DNA from: Lujinxingiaceae bacterium
Lineage (GTDB): Bacteria > Myxococcota_A > Bradymonadia > Bradymonadales > Bradymonadaceae
Reading direction: 5' to 3'
DNA: 57,622 nucleotides
Assembly: GCA_013697635.1 (NCBI GenBank)
Contig: JACCWM010000189.1
Coordinates: forward strand, 1 to 57,622
In this document: piece after piece, positions 36,867 through 46,280 of the stretch
How the letters are laid out: each line of letters starts with the position of its first letter
Position numbering within the stretch: the stretch's first letter is position 1
The notes under the pieces: generated by a model
Databases searched by the model: none
Seen by the model: the letters and a program-made list of their open reading frames with translations, nothing else
Told to the model about the DNA's origin: nothing
Program-made: the position numbers and the translations under genes

Positions 36867-37877
36867 ATGTACCGAGAATTTGAGCTGATTGGCCAAATCG
36901 AAGCGCTTTTCCCGACCCCCAAGGGCGTGATCCTTGGGATCGGCGACGATTGCGCTGTGCTCGAGCGCGCCGCCTTCGATCTGGTGACGACCGACTCGCT
37001 GGTCGAGGGCGTGCACTTTCGCCGCGACTGGAGTGATCCGGGCGACATCGGCTGGAAGGCGTTGGCGCGCTGTCTGAGCGACATTGCGGCGATGGGCGGC
37101 ACGCCGGGCGCCTTTTTCTTGAACTTGGTGCTCGGTCCAAGCGACGACAAGGCCTTTGTCGACATGCTGCTCGCCGGGATCAAGCAAGCCGCCGACGAGC
37201 TCGCGCCGGCAGGCTTCGGGGTCTCCACGGCCGGCGGTGACGTTGCTCAGACGAGCGGGCCAACCATGATTTCGATCACGCTGCTCGGGCGCACCGCGAA
37301 GTTAGGACCGATCGTGCGAAGCGGTGCCAGCCCGGGTGAGCGCGTCGTGCTGAGCGGGCCGACGGGTATGGCCGCAGCGGCGGTCGATTTGTTGGCCGGC
37401 AAGCTTTCGGCCGACCCGAAGGATTATCCCAGCCTGCTTGCGGCCCATCGTCGGCCCAGGCCACGTGTGGGGCTCGGCGCGCTGTTGGGCCATCACCAAA
37501 TTGCCACCGCGATGATCGACATCAGCGATGGATTAGGGCAGGATCTGGGCCACATCTTGTCGCGAAGTGAGGTCGGTGCCTCTCTTCAGGTCCAAGATCT
37601 GCCCGTTCACGACGAGCTTGCCCGCTTGAGCGTTGAGGCCGGCGTCGACGTCTTGCCCTATGTGCTCGGGGGCGGCGACGACTATGAGCTGCTCATGAGC
37701 GTCTCGCCGGACCGCCTTGGTGAGCTCTTCGAGCTTGGGCGGGCCAACGGCTGCGCCATGTACGACATTGGTGAGGTATGCGCTCCCGGCCAGGGCTTGC
37801 GCGTGCTGCAAGTCAATGGAGAGCTGCTGAGCGCACCCGCGATACGGCTTGGCTACGAACACTTTGAGGCACCATGA
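36867..37877 (+). CDS. thiL: Thiamine-monophosphate kinase ThiL
   Basis: 336 residues from the ATG at 36867, four bases after the previous stop. Conserved ThiL features: FELIGQIEALFP, ILGIGDDCAVLE, TTDSLVEGVHFR, SDIAAMGGTPGAF, the second metal site STAGGDVAQTSG, and IDISDGLGQDLGHI. It phosphorylates thiamine monophosphate to thiamine pyrophosphate with ATP, the last step of cofactor synthesis. No other thi genes are here. The stop overlaps the methyltransferase start (ATGA). Confidence 0.95.
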   Translation: MYREFELIGQIEALFPTPKGVILGIGDDCAVLERAAFDLVTTDSLVEGVHFRRDWSDPGDIGWKALARCLSDIAAMGGTPGAFFLNLVLGPSDDKAFVDMLLAGIKQAADELAPAGFGVSTAGGDVAQTSGPTMISITLLGRTAKLGPIVRSGASPGERVVLSGPTGMAAAAVDLLAGKLSADPKDYPSLLAAHRRPRPRVGLGALLGHHQIATAMIDISDGLGQDLGHILSRSEVGASLQVQDLPVHDELARLSVEAGVDVLPYVLGGGDDYELLMSVSPDRLGELFELGRANGCAMYDIGEVCAPGQGLRVLQVNGELLSAPAIRLGYEHFEAP

Positions 37878-38692
37878 AAGATACGGGCAGTGAGCATCAA
37901 GTAGCGATCGGTCACAAGAATGTGGTCGAGCGGTTGTGGACTGAGCCTGCCTTCGAGCAATGCCGCAAGCATCTGCCCAAGCCGCCCAACGCCAACGTGC
38001 TGGTTGCCGAGGCGCGCTGCGGCATGGTGCCGATAAAGTGGATCGAGGATTTGCCCGAAACCACCCGGGTCATGGCGCTCGACTCCTCGAGTGCGATGCT
38101 CGACACCGCTCGCCAGCGCATTGGCGACGATCTGCAGCGGCGCATCTTCTTTGTCCAGCAGCGCGTCAGCCAGCTCTCCTATGCCGATGGCGTCTTTCCG
38201 GCCGCGATCTGTCTGAGCGGCATCGTGACCGCACGCCAGGCCCAGGAGGGGCTTGGCGAGTTGACGCGCGTGACGAGCTCGGGCGGCCAGGTGGTGATCT
38301 GCGCGCCGTTGGCGACGAGCTTTCCCGAATTCTACGATCTGCTCGACGAGGCCCTTCGCGCCCACGGTCTGGCGGACGCTCTTGGCCGTCTCAACGATCT
38401 GCGAAACTCCCTGCTCAGCCCGGCGCGCCTGCTCGATACGGCGCGCAGCCTTCGCCTGACCGACATCAACGTCAGCGAACTCAGTTGGAACGTGGCCTTT
38501 GGCAGCGGCCGCGAGTTTCTCTACTCCCCGCTGGTACAGGAGAGTTTTTTCCCGCACTGGGTGGGCGCGATCCGCTCCAGCGAGCGCGAACCGGTGCTGC
38601 GCTACATCGGTGACGCCATCGACACCTACTGGCACGAGCGCATGATGCGCAGCACCATAACCGCATGCATGCTCAAGGCGACCAAGATTTGA
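37874..38692 (+). CDS. SAM-dependent methyltransferase-like protein
   Basis: 272 residues. It has a class I methyltransferase layout: NVLVAEARCGMVP in place of the usual Gly-rich motif I, VMALDSSSAMLDTARQR as the acidic SAM-binding strand, and a methyltransferase-like SGGQVVICAP. Motif I (ARCGMVP rather than GxGxG) is degenerate, so catalysis is not certain. Substrate unknown. The ATG overlaps the thiL stop by four bases (ATGA), implying coupled translation. It is the last gene before the tRNA-Asn unit. Confidence 0.7.
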   Translation: MKDTGSEHQVAIGHKNVVERLWTEPAFEQCRKHLPKPPNANVLVAEARCGMVPIKWIEDLPETTRVMALDSSSAMLDTARQRIGDDLQRRIFFVQQRVSQLSYADGVFPAAICLSGIVTARQAQEGLGELTRVTSSGGQVVICAPLATSFPEFYDLLDEALRAHGLADALGRLNDLRNSLLSPARLLDTARSLRLTDINVSELSWNVAFGSGREFLYSPLVQESFFPHWVGAIRSSEREPVLRYIGDAIDTYWHERMMRSTITACMLKATKI

Positions 38693-38715
38693 GAATGTTT
38701 TTTGCAGCAAGGTTG

Positions 38716-38745
38716 TTGACATCAACGCATCGATTGTGGCAATAA
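38716..38745 (+). promoter_or_regulatory. Promoter of tRNA-Asn
   Basis: TTGACA (38716-38721), 18-base spacer, CAATAA (38740-38745), about 40 bases before the mature tRNA. Confidence 0.55.
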
Positions 38746-38786
38746 ACCTGCTCGCTGGGCGCACGCGCCAAGCACATCTACCATAA

Positions 38787-38858
38787 TCCGGCGTAGCTCA
38801 GTGGTAGAGCGATCGGCTGTTAACCGATTGGTCGTAAGTTCGAATCTTACCGCCGGAG
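38787..38858 (+). tRNA. tRNA-Asn (GTT)
   Basis: 72 bases. Acceptor TCCGGCG pairs with CGCCGGA; the D arm is GCTC...GAGC, the anticodon stem-loop ATCGG-CTGTTAA-CCGAT gives GTT, and the T arm is GTAAG-TTCGAAT-CTTAC. The discriminator is G. CCA is not encoded. Confidence 0.97.
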
Positions 38859-38869
38859 CTTAAAAAAAA

Positions 38870-38902
38870 GGCCCCCAGACATCATCGTCTGGGGGCCTTT
38901 TT
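38870..38902 (+). terminator. Strong intrinsic terminator after tRNA-Asn (bidirectional)
   Basis: GGCCCCCAGAC and GTCTGGGGGCC form an eleven-pair stem around ATCATC, with A8 before and T5 after. It ends the tRNA-Asn transcript and, read the other way, can also end the minus-strand GST gene. Confidence 0.95.
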
Positions 38903-38926
38903 GTTGGGCGGTGACCGGGCTACATC

Positions 38927-39550
38927 CTATTTCTGCTGGTAGGCGACGATCCGCGGATCGGCCAGATAGGCCTCGGCCAGTCGCACCAGGCCCGGATAGG
39001 GCAAGAGGGCTTCCGGTGAGATGCCGTCAAAGCGGCCACCCTGAATTTGAAGGACGTTGGGCGCGGCGACCAAATCGGCGATGGAAAGAGAGGCGCCGAG
39101 AAAAAAAGGCCCGCCGGAGCGCGCGAGCACTGACTCGGCGTAACCAAAGGCGCGGGCCATCGGGCCAGCGGCAAACTGCGCTCTCATCTCAAGCTTCTTG
39201 GCCATGTCCGGCTCGAACATGCTCGCAACCATTGCGTTGGAGAGTGTGTCGTTGAAGGTGTCGAGCACGCTGTCCGTGATGAAGGCCTCGCTCGGATCGC
39301 CGGGGTAGAGCTTCGTCTCGCCAAGGCGAGCCACGAAGCGCAGCATCGCCGAGGTCTGGGTGTACGTGAAGCCGTCCACCTCGAGGACAGGTACGCTGCC
39401 AAGTGGAAAGGCGCCCGCTTGCTTGAGAGCGGCGAACTGCTCAAAGCTCAAGCGGTTATCCTCAAAGGGCAGCCCGGCGATGAACAGGGCGATACGAAGC
39501 GGTTCGGCACGACCGGCGGCGTCAAAATAGGTGAGCTTGAGCTGGGGCAT
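38927..39550 (-). CDS. Glutathione S-transferase, sigma-like class
   Basis: 207 residues, normal GST length. The thioredoxin-fold half starts LKLTYFDAAGRAEPLR (probable catalytic Tyr8), with the cis-proline region GSVPVLEVDGF and TQTSAMLRFVA. The helical half has FFLGASLSIADLVAAP, the usual N-capping motif. This pattern is the sigma/alpha/mu-like type that uses Tyr. It conjugates glutathione to electrophiles or isomerises substrates; the actual substrate is unknown. It ends near the bidirectional terminator. A short DUF2795-like gene lies upstream on the same strand. Confidence 0.9.
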   Translation of the reverse strand: MPQLKLTYFDAAGRAEPLRIALFIAGLPFEDNRLSFEQFAALKQAGAFPLGSVPVLEVDGFTYTQTSAMLRFVARLGETKLYPGDPSEAFITDSVLDTFNDTLSNAMVASMFEPDMAKKLEMRAQFAAGPMARAFGYAESVLARSGGPFFLGASLSIADLVAAPNVLQIQGGRFDGISPEALLPYPGLVRLAEAYLADPRIVAYQQK

Positions 39551-39672
39551 GATCTGGACTCTGCGTAAGAGCGTCGGGCGGCATGCCCGGCGCGAGCCGC
39601 CAGACTAGACCTGGCCGCGCCTTCTTGCAATTCACACGATCCCAAAGAGCCCCGGTCGACGACTCGGATTGA

Positions 39673-39921
39673 CTATTGACCACCCTCGCTCGGCGGAGTC
39701 TCGTTGCGCGTGCCTCCGGCGACGAAGTCGAGCAGCAGGCGCAGCTCTTCGAAGATCTGATCGGGCAAGGCCTCGAGAGCGTCGATGATCGACTCATCGA
39801 GCCCTTGTTGTCGGGCGTGGGCGACGATTGTGGCCGTGTTGGCCGGAAAGTCGAGGTCCGCGAGGGCCTGGCCGATCGTGCCTGAGAGTTCGTTGCCGTA
39901 GTGTTGATGGTCCGCGTTCAT
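39673..39921 (-). CDS. DUF2795-like small protein
   Basis: 82 residues. The core ALADLDFPANTATIVAHARQQ followed by IIDALEALPDQIFE matches the DUF2795 pattern (FPA.K..L..hA...gad..vl..L..LPd..Y/F). Function unknown; the family is short and helical. The ATG at 39921 has AGGG four bases upstream. It is divergent from the Na/Pi cotransporter gene. Confidence 0.72.
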   Translation of the reverse strand: MNADHQHYGNELSGTIGQALADLDFPANTATIVAHARQQGLDESIIDALEALPDQIFEELRLLLDFVAGGTRNETPPSEGGQ

Positions 39922-39960
39922 GATGCCCTTTTGCCAGGTGTCGAAGCGTTCGGTTGTTGG

Positions 39961-39982
39961 TGCAGTGTACGCTGCAGTGTAC
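39961..39982. repeat. 10-base direct repeat in divergent promoter region
   Basis: TGCAGTGTAC occurs at 39961-39970 and again at 39973-39982, a 12-base period (about one helical turn), between the divergent DUF2795 and Na/Pi genes. It may be a regulator site. Confidence 0.45.
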
Positions 39983-40193
39983 CCAATTTCAGCTTGATCT
40001 GGGTAGAGGCAAACCGAGCCTGTTCAAAATGAAGTCGGCGGGGAGATCACGCGCGCCACGGAGGCTATTTAGCGTGGCACAAAGCCAAGTTGCGCGATGG
40101 GTGATGGACGTGAGGACGCCGCGCTGTATTTAGAATTGGCTGTGATGCTACGATGGCGATGGTGAGTTGTGGGCGAGCACGGCGGAGGTCGAG

Positions 40194-41852
40194 ATGAGTT
40201 TGGAGATCGCGTTGAACGCGGTGGGTGGGCTGGCGCTTTTTCTGCTCGCCATGTTGATGATGACCGATGGTTTGAAGGTTTTTGCCGGCAGCGGGCTCAA
40301 GCGGATCTTGGGTCGCTGGACGTCGACGCCGCTGCGCGGCGTGCTGGTGGGTATCGGGGTCACGGGCCTGGTGCAATCATCGAGCGCGGTGACGGTAGCA
40401 ACGATCGGCTTCGTCAATGCCGGCGTGCTCACGTTGCGCCAGGCGTTGGGCGTGATTTTTGGCGCCAATGCGGGCACGACGATGACCGGTTGGCTGGTGA
40501 GCCTGGTCGGCTTCGGGTTCAAGATCGAGTCGTTCGCGCTGCCGATTCTCACGGTGGGTGTGGTGCTTCGGCTGACGGCGCCCGGGGCGCGCTACCGGGG
40601 GTTGGGCCAGGCGCTGGCCGGCTTCGGCTTGTTCTTTTTGGGCCTGGCGATCTTGAAGGATGCCTTCGGTGGGCTGGCGGCCACCTACGGGGCAAGTGTG
40701 GTCGCCGGTGACAGTGCCGGCAACTGGGCGGTGTTCTTGATGGTGGGCTTTATCGCCACGGTGCTCACACAATCCTCGAGCGCCTCGATCGCGATCATCT
40801 TGACGGCGGCCACCGGCGGCGTGGTCGGGATCGAGGCGGCCGCCGTGGCCGTGATCGGCGCCAACCTGGGCACGACCTCGACGGCGGCCGTCGCCGTATT
40901 GAAGGCGACCTCGAGCGCCAAACGCCTGGCCATGGGACACATCGCCTTCAACGTCTTGACCGGCATCGTAGCGCTGGCGCTGCTGCCGTTGTTGTTGTGG
41001 CTGATCGGTGTGACCAGCGAGTGGATGCACGTCGAGGGCAGCCCGGCGGTGGTTCTGGCGATGTTTCACACAACCTTCAACCTGCTCGGCGTGATCATCA
41101 TGTTGCCGCTTGCCGGGCGCCTGGCCACGGCGTTCGAGAAAATGTTTCGCAGCGACGAGGAGGACATCGGGCGCGCCCAGCACCTCGATGCCACGCTGGC
41201 CTCGACGCCGGCGCTGGCGGTCTCGGCGCTCTGGCAGGAGTTGATGCGCCTTCGGGGCATCGTGACGAGCATCGTGGAGACGACCTTGTCCGGCCCGGCC
41301 CAGGCCACGGCTCTGGAGCGCCAGACGGCGTCCGTGCACGCGCTCGATGAGGCGATTACGGGCTTTGTCAGCTCGGTGCAAACCAAGGTGATGTCCGAAG
41401 AGGTGGCCAGCGAGTTGGCCGATGCCTTGAGCACGGTGCGCTGTTTGAACGAGGTCACTCGGCTTGCGCCACGCTTGCTCGCGCTTCGCCAAAAGACCGA
41501 TCAGCTCACGGATTCGTCGGCCCGAGCGAGCATGAAGCTGGTCTTGGCCGATGCCGAAGTGTGTCTGTCGATCGTCGCGCGCACCGAAGACTCGCGCGAC
41601 GCCGCCGCCGCGCTCGAGGCTGCCGAGGAGCAATTCGAGGTGAGCAGCGAGCAGGCTAAAAAGGCGCTGCTCAATGCGGCGGTCGGCGCGCGGCTGTCGG
41701 TCGAGGCGACCAACGCCATACTCGACGCGCTGAGCGCCACACGGCGCCTGGTCGATCAGCTCGTCAAGGGTGACCGCTTGCTGCGCCGCCAGGGCCAGGT
41801 CGAGCTCAGAGCTTCCAAACCAGCGGTAGCCACAGCCATGCAACCAGAGTGA
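40194..41852 (+). CDS. Na/Pi cotransporter family protein with PhoU-like tail
   Basis: 552 residues from the ATG at 40194, with GGAGG five bases upstream (a GTG at 40167 is less likely). The two inverted repeats of the family are seen as GLVQSSSAVTVATIG (Q61-S64) and VLTQSSSASIAI, each in hydrophobic surroundings. The last 200 residues are helical and soluble, resembling PhoU (ALDEAITGFVSSVQTKV). It imports phosphate, or exports it in some bacteria, with sodium. Its end overlaps the convergent SLC13 gene by 47 bases. Confidence 0.92.
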   Translation: MSLEIALNAVGGLALFLLAMLMMTDGLKVFAGSGLKRILGRWTSTPLRGVLVGIGVTGLVQSSSAVTVATIGFVNAGVLTLRQALGVIFGANAGTTMTGWLVSLVGFGFKIESFALPILTVGVVLRLTAPGARYRGLGQALAGFGLFFLGLAILKDAFGGLAATYGASVVAGDSAGNWAVFLMVGFIATVLTQSSSASIAIILTAATGGVVGIEAAAVAVIGANLGTTSTAAVAVLKATSSAKRLAMGHIAFNVLTGIVALALLPLLLWLIGVTSEWMHVEGSPAVVLAMFHTTFNLLGVIIMLPLAGRLATAFEKMFRSDEEDIGRAQHLDATLASTPALAVSALWQELMRLRGIVTSIVETTLSGPAQATALERQTASVHALDEAITGFVSSVQTKVMSEEVASELADALSTVRCLNEVTRLAPRLLALRQKTDQLTDSSARASMKLVLADAEVCLSIVARTEDSRDAAAALEAAEEQFEVSSEQAKKALLNAAVGARLSVEATNAILDALSATRRLVDQLVKGDRLLRRQGQVELRASKPAVATAMQPE

Positions 41853-43317
41853 TCAGCACGACGAAGCCCAGATTGAGGTAGATGCCGGCTTTGATCATGT
41901 CGCGCATGGTGACGTAGTTGGAAGCGAAGACAACGGCGTTGGGTGGTGTGGCGATCGGTAGCATGAAGGCGCACGAGGCGGCGGTGACGACCGTGATCAT
42001 CAGGGTGTAGGGGTGGACGCCGACGACGGTGGCCAGGATGGCCGCGATCGGCACGAAGATCGTGGCCGTCGAGGTGTTCGAGGTGACCTCGGTCAAAAAG
42101 ATCACGAAGAGCACGATCACGAAGATCACGAGGATAGGAGGGGCGCCCGCGAGCATGCCGAGGCCTTTGGCGAGCCAGGCTGCGAGGCCGCTCTTCTCGA
42201 TGCCGCTGGCCAGGGCCAGCCCGCCGCCAAAGAGGATGAGGATGCCCCAGGGCACCTCCTTGACGTCGTCCCAGCAGAGCAGGGCGACTCCCTTGCCGAA
42301 GTTGGCCGGGATGATGAAGAGCAGCAGGGCTCCCAAAATGGCGACGGTGGTATCGGTGAAGCCGGAGAGGCCGAGCGCGCCGAGGTAGGGCAGCAGGGCG
42401 CCGCGCACAAGCCAGAGGCCGGCGACCAGCGCGAAGACGAAGAGAACGCGGCCTTCGGGGCCGCTGATCGAGCCGAGCGCCTTGCGCTCGGTTTCGACGA
42501 TCTCGCCGATGCCTTTAAAAGCGCCGATGCGGATCGGATAGGCGATGCGGGTTAGATACAGCCAGGTCAGGCCGATGCCGACGATCGCGATGGGCAGGCC
42601 GTAGAGCATCCATTGCAAAAAGGAGATCTTGACCTTGTAGACGCTGTCGACGTAGCCAACGAAAATCGCGTTGGGTGGGCTGCCAATGATCGTGGCAACG
42701 CCGCCGATCGAGGCCGAGTAGGCGATGCCGAGCATCAGGGCCATGCCAAAATGGAACTTGCCGGGGCTGGTATCGACGTCCATGCCCTGTTCTTTGACCA
42801 GCTCGGCGACCTGGGTGATTACGGCCAGACCAATGGGCACCATCATCATGGCGCTGGCCGTGTTGGAGATCCACATCGACAAAAAGCCCGTGGCGATCAT
42901 GAAGCCCAGCACCAGGCGGGCGGGCGCAAAGCCGACGATGCGAATGATCGTGAGCGCAATGCGCCGGTGCAAATTCCATTTCTGCACGGCGATCGAGAGC
43001 AAGAAGCCGCCAAGAAACAGATAAATCAGCTCGTGGCCGTAGTTGAGCGTGGTCTCCTGGGCGCTGAGCACACCGGTGAGCGGAAAGAGCACGATCGGTA
43101 CCAGCGCCGTGGCATAGATCGGCAAGGCTTCGGTGAGCCACCAGATCGCCATGAGCATGGTGATGGCTGCGGCGGCCTGGCCTTCGCGGCTCAAGCCCTC
43201 GATGCCGGTTCCAAGCATCAAGAGAAAGAAGACGACGGGCCCGAGGATCAGGCCGCCGACTTTGATTTTCGACACGCGATCTTTATTGGTTGGTGCAAGA
43301 GTCACGGTGGTCTCCAC
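41806..43317 (-). CDS. SLC13/DASS-family sodium:anion symporter
   Basis: 503 residues, about eleven hydrophobic segments. The paired SNT motifs of the family are present: WISNTAS (151-153) and EVTSNTSTATI, along with GIAYSASIGGVATIIGSPPNA and PIATPPNAVVFASN. It carries dicarboxylates, sulfate or related anions with sodium. It begins at a GTG (43317) with no clear ribosome site. Its 3' end overlaps the Na/Pi cotransporter gene tail to tail by 47 bases, so transcription of one could silence the other. Confidence 0.93.
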   Translation of the reverse strand: METTVTLAPTNKDRVSKIKVGGLILGPVVFFLLMLGTGIEGLSREGQAAAAITMLMAIWWLTEALPIYATALVPIVLFPLTGVLSAQETTLNYGHELIYLFLGGFLLSIAVQKWNLHRRIALTIIRIVGFAPARLVLGFMIATGFLSMWISNTASAMMMVPIGLAVITQVAELVKEQGMDVDTSPGKFHFGMALMLGIAYSASIGGVATIIGSPPNAIFVGYVDSVYKVKISFLQWMLYGLPIAIVGIGLTWLYLTRIAYPIRIGAFKGIGEIVETERKALGSISGPEGRVLFVFALVAGLWLVRGALLPYLGALGLSGFTDTTVAILGALLLFIIPANFGKGVALLCWDDVKEVPWGILILFGGGLALASGIEKSGLAAWLAKGLGMLAGAPPILVIFVIVLFVIFLTEVTSNTSTATIFVPIAAILATVVGVHPYTLMITVVTAASCAFMLPIATPPNAVVFASNYVTMRDMIKAGIYLNLGFVVLITLVAWLWLPLVWKL

Positions 43318-43475
43318 AATTCAACCGCGGCGCGCGGCTACAGGTGTGCAGTAATCACAAATTGCGTGCGAGCGCCAGCATACGGCGCTACCCACATCAA
43401 ACCCACCTTGACGCTCGGTATTGATTGGGGTTTGTAGGAGCTTGCTTGACTCCCTCACCTCAACGAGCTTTAGAC

Positions 43476-44072
43476 ATGTCCGACACGAGCCACCTCGAGA
43501 ATACTCTTTGCGTTCGCGCCAGCAATCAATGTGAGCTCTGCAAGGGCGACGATGCACTCACCGCGCACCTGGTCTTGCCCCACACCGATGATGACGACGC
43601 CGAGCACCACGTGCTCGTGTGCGCGATTTGTCGGTCTCAGATCGAGGTTGGCGGCGCTGAGCTCGACTCCAAGCACTGGTTTTGCCTTCAAGAGGCGATC
43701 TGGAGCGAGGTGGGCGCCGTGCAGGTGGTCAGTTGGCGCCTGCTCAAGCGGCTGAGCGCGGCCGAGCCTTGGGCCCAGGATCTGCTCGACCAGGCTTATT
43801 TGAGCGACGAGGTGCTGGCGTGGGCCAAAGAGGGTGTGCAGCCGGAGGTAGCAGGCGGCCAGTCGCGCACCGTCGACAGCAACGGCGCTGAGCTGCAAGA
43901 GGGCGACTCGGTGACCTTGATCAAGGATCTCGACGTCAAGGGCACCTCGTTTGTCGCCAAGCGCGGCACGCTGGTCAAAGGCATTCGCCTCACCGACAAC
44001 CCCGAGCACGTCGAGGGCAAGGTCAACGCGGTGGCGATCGTGCTCAAAACGATGTTCTTGAAGAAGGCTTAA
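43476..44072 (+). CDS. PhnA/YjdM-family protein
   Basis: 198 residues from the ATG at 43476. The N-terminal half holds Cys pairs (CELCKGDD, CAICRSQ), as in the PhnA zinc ribbon. The C-terminal 70 residues are the PhnA domain: VDSNGAELQEGDSVTLIKDL, RGTLVKGIRLTDNPEHVEGK, VLKTMFLKK. Despite the name, PhnA-domain proteins have no agreed role in phosphonate use. The region between Cys half and PhnA domain is longer than in E. coli YjdM. It stands alone, divergent from the SLC13 gene. Confidence 0.87.
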   Translation: MSDTSHLENTLCVRASNQCELCKGDDALTAHLVLPHTDDDDAEHHVLVCAICRSQIEVGGAELDSKHWFCLQEAIWSEVGAVQVVSWRLLKRLSAAEPWAQDLLDQAYLSDEVLAWAKEGVQPEVAGGQSRTVDSNGAELQEGDSVTLIKDLDVKGTSFVAKRGTLVKGIRLTDNPEHVEGKVNAVAIVLKTMFLKKA

Positions 44073-44123
44073 GCCGTCTCGCGCTTCAGTGTTCTGCGCT
44101 TCAGCACGTCAGCCGGCGTCGTG

Positions 44124-46073
44124 CTATTGCGGCTGTGCTGAGCGCAACTGCCAGATCTGGGTGAGCCAGGCAATGCGCGCCTGGGCCTGCGCGTCGTCGG
44201 GGCAGCGTCGGGCCAGGTCGGCGAGTTCGTTGACGAAGGTCGCGGCGAGCTTGCGCCGCTCCGGGGGCGTGACCGAGGCCGTGAGCTTGAGCATGTCGGT
44301 GGACTCCTGGGCGGCCCGATAGGCGCACTCGGTGCGCATGGCGGGCACGACCGATTCGGCCCCGGCGACCGGCGCCAGCCCCTGGGGATCTTCGGCGCCG
44401 ACTTGCAGGCGCACGAGCCATTGGCCGTCGCGGGTGTGCGAGCTGTAATGGGCGCGCGGAAAGCGGGCGACGAATGCGCTCTGCGTGTCGCTTATGGCCG
44501 TGGGTGACTGGGGCATCAGTGCGGTGGCGAGCTTGTGCAACTCCGAGAGGTCGACAAAGAGGGCCGTGCCCGGGGCAATTGCCTTGTCCTGGGCCTGAAA
44601 TGCCTCGTCGACCGGAGCGCCGACGGACAAAAAATACTCGACGCGATCGGCGTGAGCCATGGTGCGCGCGTCGGATGGAACGCCGAACTGGCCAAGCAAG
44701 GGGCGAAGCGCCTCCAAGCCCGCATCGGCGCCGGCCTCGACGCCGCTGACCAGCGCAAGCGCACCGATCAGATCTTGGAAAGAGGGCTGGGCGACGTCGG
44801 GCTTAACGCCGGCACGCAAGGATGCGCCGCGCAGCGTGCGGGCTTGGGCGCCGACGACTTGAAAGTCTGTGCCGTGCTCAAAGCCCGCGCGCAGCATGGT
44901 GATGCCGTACTGAAGGTAGGCCAGGTTGGCCGAGGAGCCGACCTCACGAAAGCGGTCATTCAAGACGCGCGAGAAATTGGCGGCCGAGATGTTTTCGGGG
45001 CGTTGGGCCCAAAGCGGAAGCTCGGTCGCTGCCGTGGCGGCGGCCATATCGAAGGCCCAGCGAAGGTCGACGATGCTTGCAAGCGTGGGCGCCGCGCTCA
45101 GGGGAGCGGCCACGTGACCGGCCGCTTCGACCGCTTCGCCATACGGAGTCAATGAGCCGACACCATCGACAAAGAGCGCCTCGCCGCGCATCTCAAAGCC
45201 GAGCATCACATCGTAGAGCTCGGCCACCTCAGGGCTCTCGAGGAGCAGGCCCTGGCTAAGCGTTGCGCTGGTGACGTCGTACAAACTCTCGGCATCTTGC
45301 GGGGAGGCAAAGCGAAGGTAGGCAAGCGAGCGCTCGGCCTGCACCATCGCGGCCAGCTCGAAGATGTCGTGCATGGTGGCATGAGCGGCGATGGCGGCGT
45401 CGCTGGCCAAAAAGGCCAGCCATGCCGCTGTGGGAGGCGCCGGGGCAGGGCGCGTCATCAGGGCCAGGCGTGCATCGAGGCGTTGGGCCGTGACTGAATC
45501 GGCGCGGGCGGTCGCCTCGTCGGCCATCAGGATGTCCACGCTCAAGAAGCCGGCGTAGGGCGTCAGACGCATGAACTGCAAACAGAGATCGCCCTCGGAG
45601 CGCTGTACGCAGCGCTCGCTGAGCGCGCGAGCGACGGCCTCGGCATCGGACGTCTCAACAACCATGCGCAGGTGCATGCCGCCGGGCAGGGTTTCTTGCG
45701 ATGGCAGCGGAGCTCCGGCGTGCAGATGACGCAGCAGATCCTCCTGGCCAGCAGTGGAGAGCACCACGAGGTGGCGACGCTCGCGATCGATGCCGGCGAC
45801 GGACTCGGGGCCGAAGACGTCTTGAATGATCGGCGGCGCCCCGCTCCAAAACGCCGCGCGCTGCGCGTCACTGACCCCAAAGGCCGCTTCCAGCGTTCGC
45901 TCCAGGTGGGCGGGGCGCACAGCCAACGCAAAGCGCGTGGTGTCGGGCAGCAGATCCGTGATCGTCGTGGGCTGCATGCGCTCGGTGGGGACGTCGTCGG
46001 GACGAGGGGTCGTGCGGCATCCGACAACGAGGAACGTGCAGGCAGCGAGCACTGCGAGGCGGTGGAGAGTCAT
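44124..46073 (-). CDS. Large lipoprotein of unknown function
   Basis: 649 residues. Signal peptide with lipobox FLVVGC, then TTPRPDDVPTERM. The rest alternates domains with repeated motifs such as ALAVRPAHLERTLEAAFG and DLLPDTTRFAL, a style seen in DUF3352-like envelope proteins, but I cannot place it firmly. Cysteine pairs (CVQRSEGDLC) suggest a disulfide in the periplasm. AAGGA five bases before the ATG at 46073 supports the start. It converges on the PhnA-like gene and is divergent from the WGR gene. Confidence 0.7.
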   Translation of the reverse strand: MTLHRLAVLAACTFLVVGCRTTPRPDDVPTERMQPTTITDLLPDTTRFALAVRPAHLERTLEAAFGVSDAQRAAFWSGAPPIIQDVFGPESVAGIDRERRHLVVLSTAGQEDLLRHLHAGAPLPSQETLPGGMHLRMVVETSDAEAVARALSERCVQRSEGDLCLQFMRLTPYAGFLSVDILMADEATARADSVTAQRLDARLALMTRPAPAPPTAAWLAFLASDAAIAAHATMHDIFELAAMVQAERSLAYLRFASPQDAESLYDVTSATLSQGLLLESPEVAELYDVMLGFEMRGEALFVDGVGSLTPYGEAVEAAGHVAAPLSAAPTLASIVDLRWAFDMAAATAATELPLWAQRPENISAANFSRVLNDRFREVGSSANLAYLQYGITMLRAGFEHGTDFQVVGAQARTLRGASLRAGVKPDVAQPSFQDLIGALALVSGVEAGADAGLEALRPLLGQFGVPSDARTMAHADRVEYFLSVGAPVDEAFQAQDKAIAPGTALFVDLSELHKLATALMPQSPTAISDTQSAFVARFPRAHYSSHTRDGQWLVRLQVGAEDPQGLAPVAGAESVVPAMRTECAYRAAQESTDMLKLTASVTPPERRKLAATFVNELADLARRCPDDAQAQARIAWLTQIWQLRSAQPQ

Positions 46074-46280
46074 GCAGATCCTTAATGTGCGAAGTAGGTG
46101 ATTCAGTGGGCATCAAAAGTCGGGGGAGCCTAACAGGCGATGGTGGGTTGTCAACCGCTCGGCGCAGCCATCGCCTTGACGTTTCATGAGATTCTCGACT
46201 ATCTTCGCGCCGAACTGTTGGAAATCTATCGTTTATCCGCGCTCAACCCTCGCTTTGAGCGTCCAACTTGTGAGGGCCGC

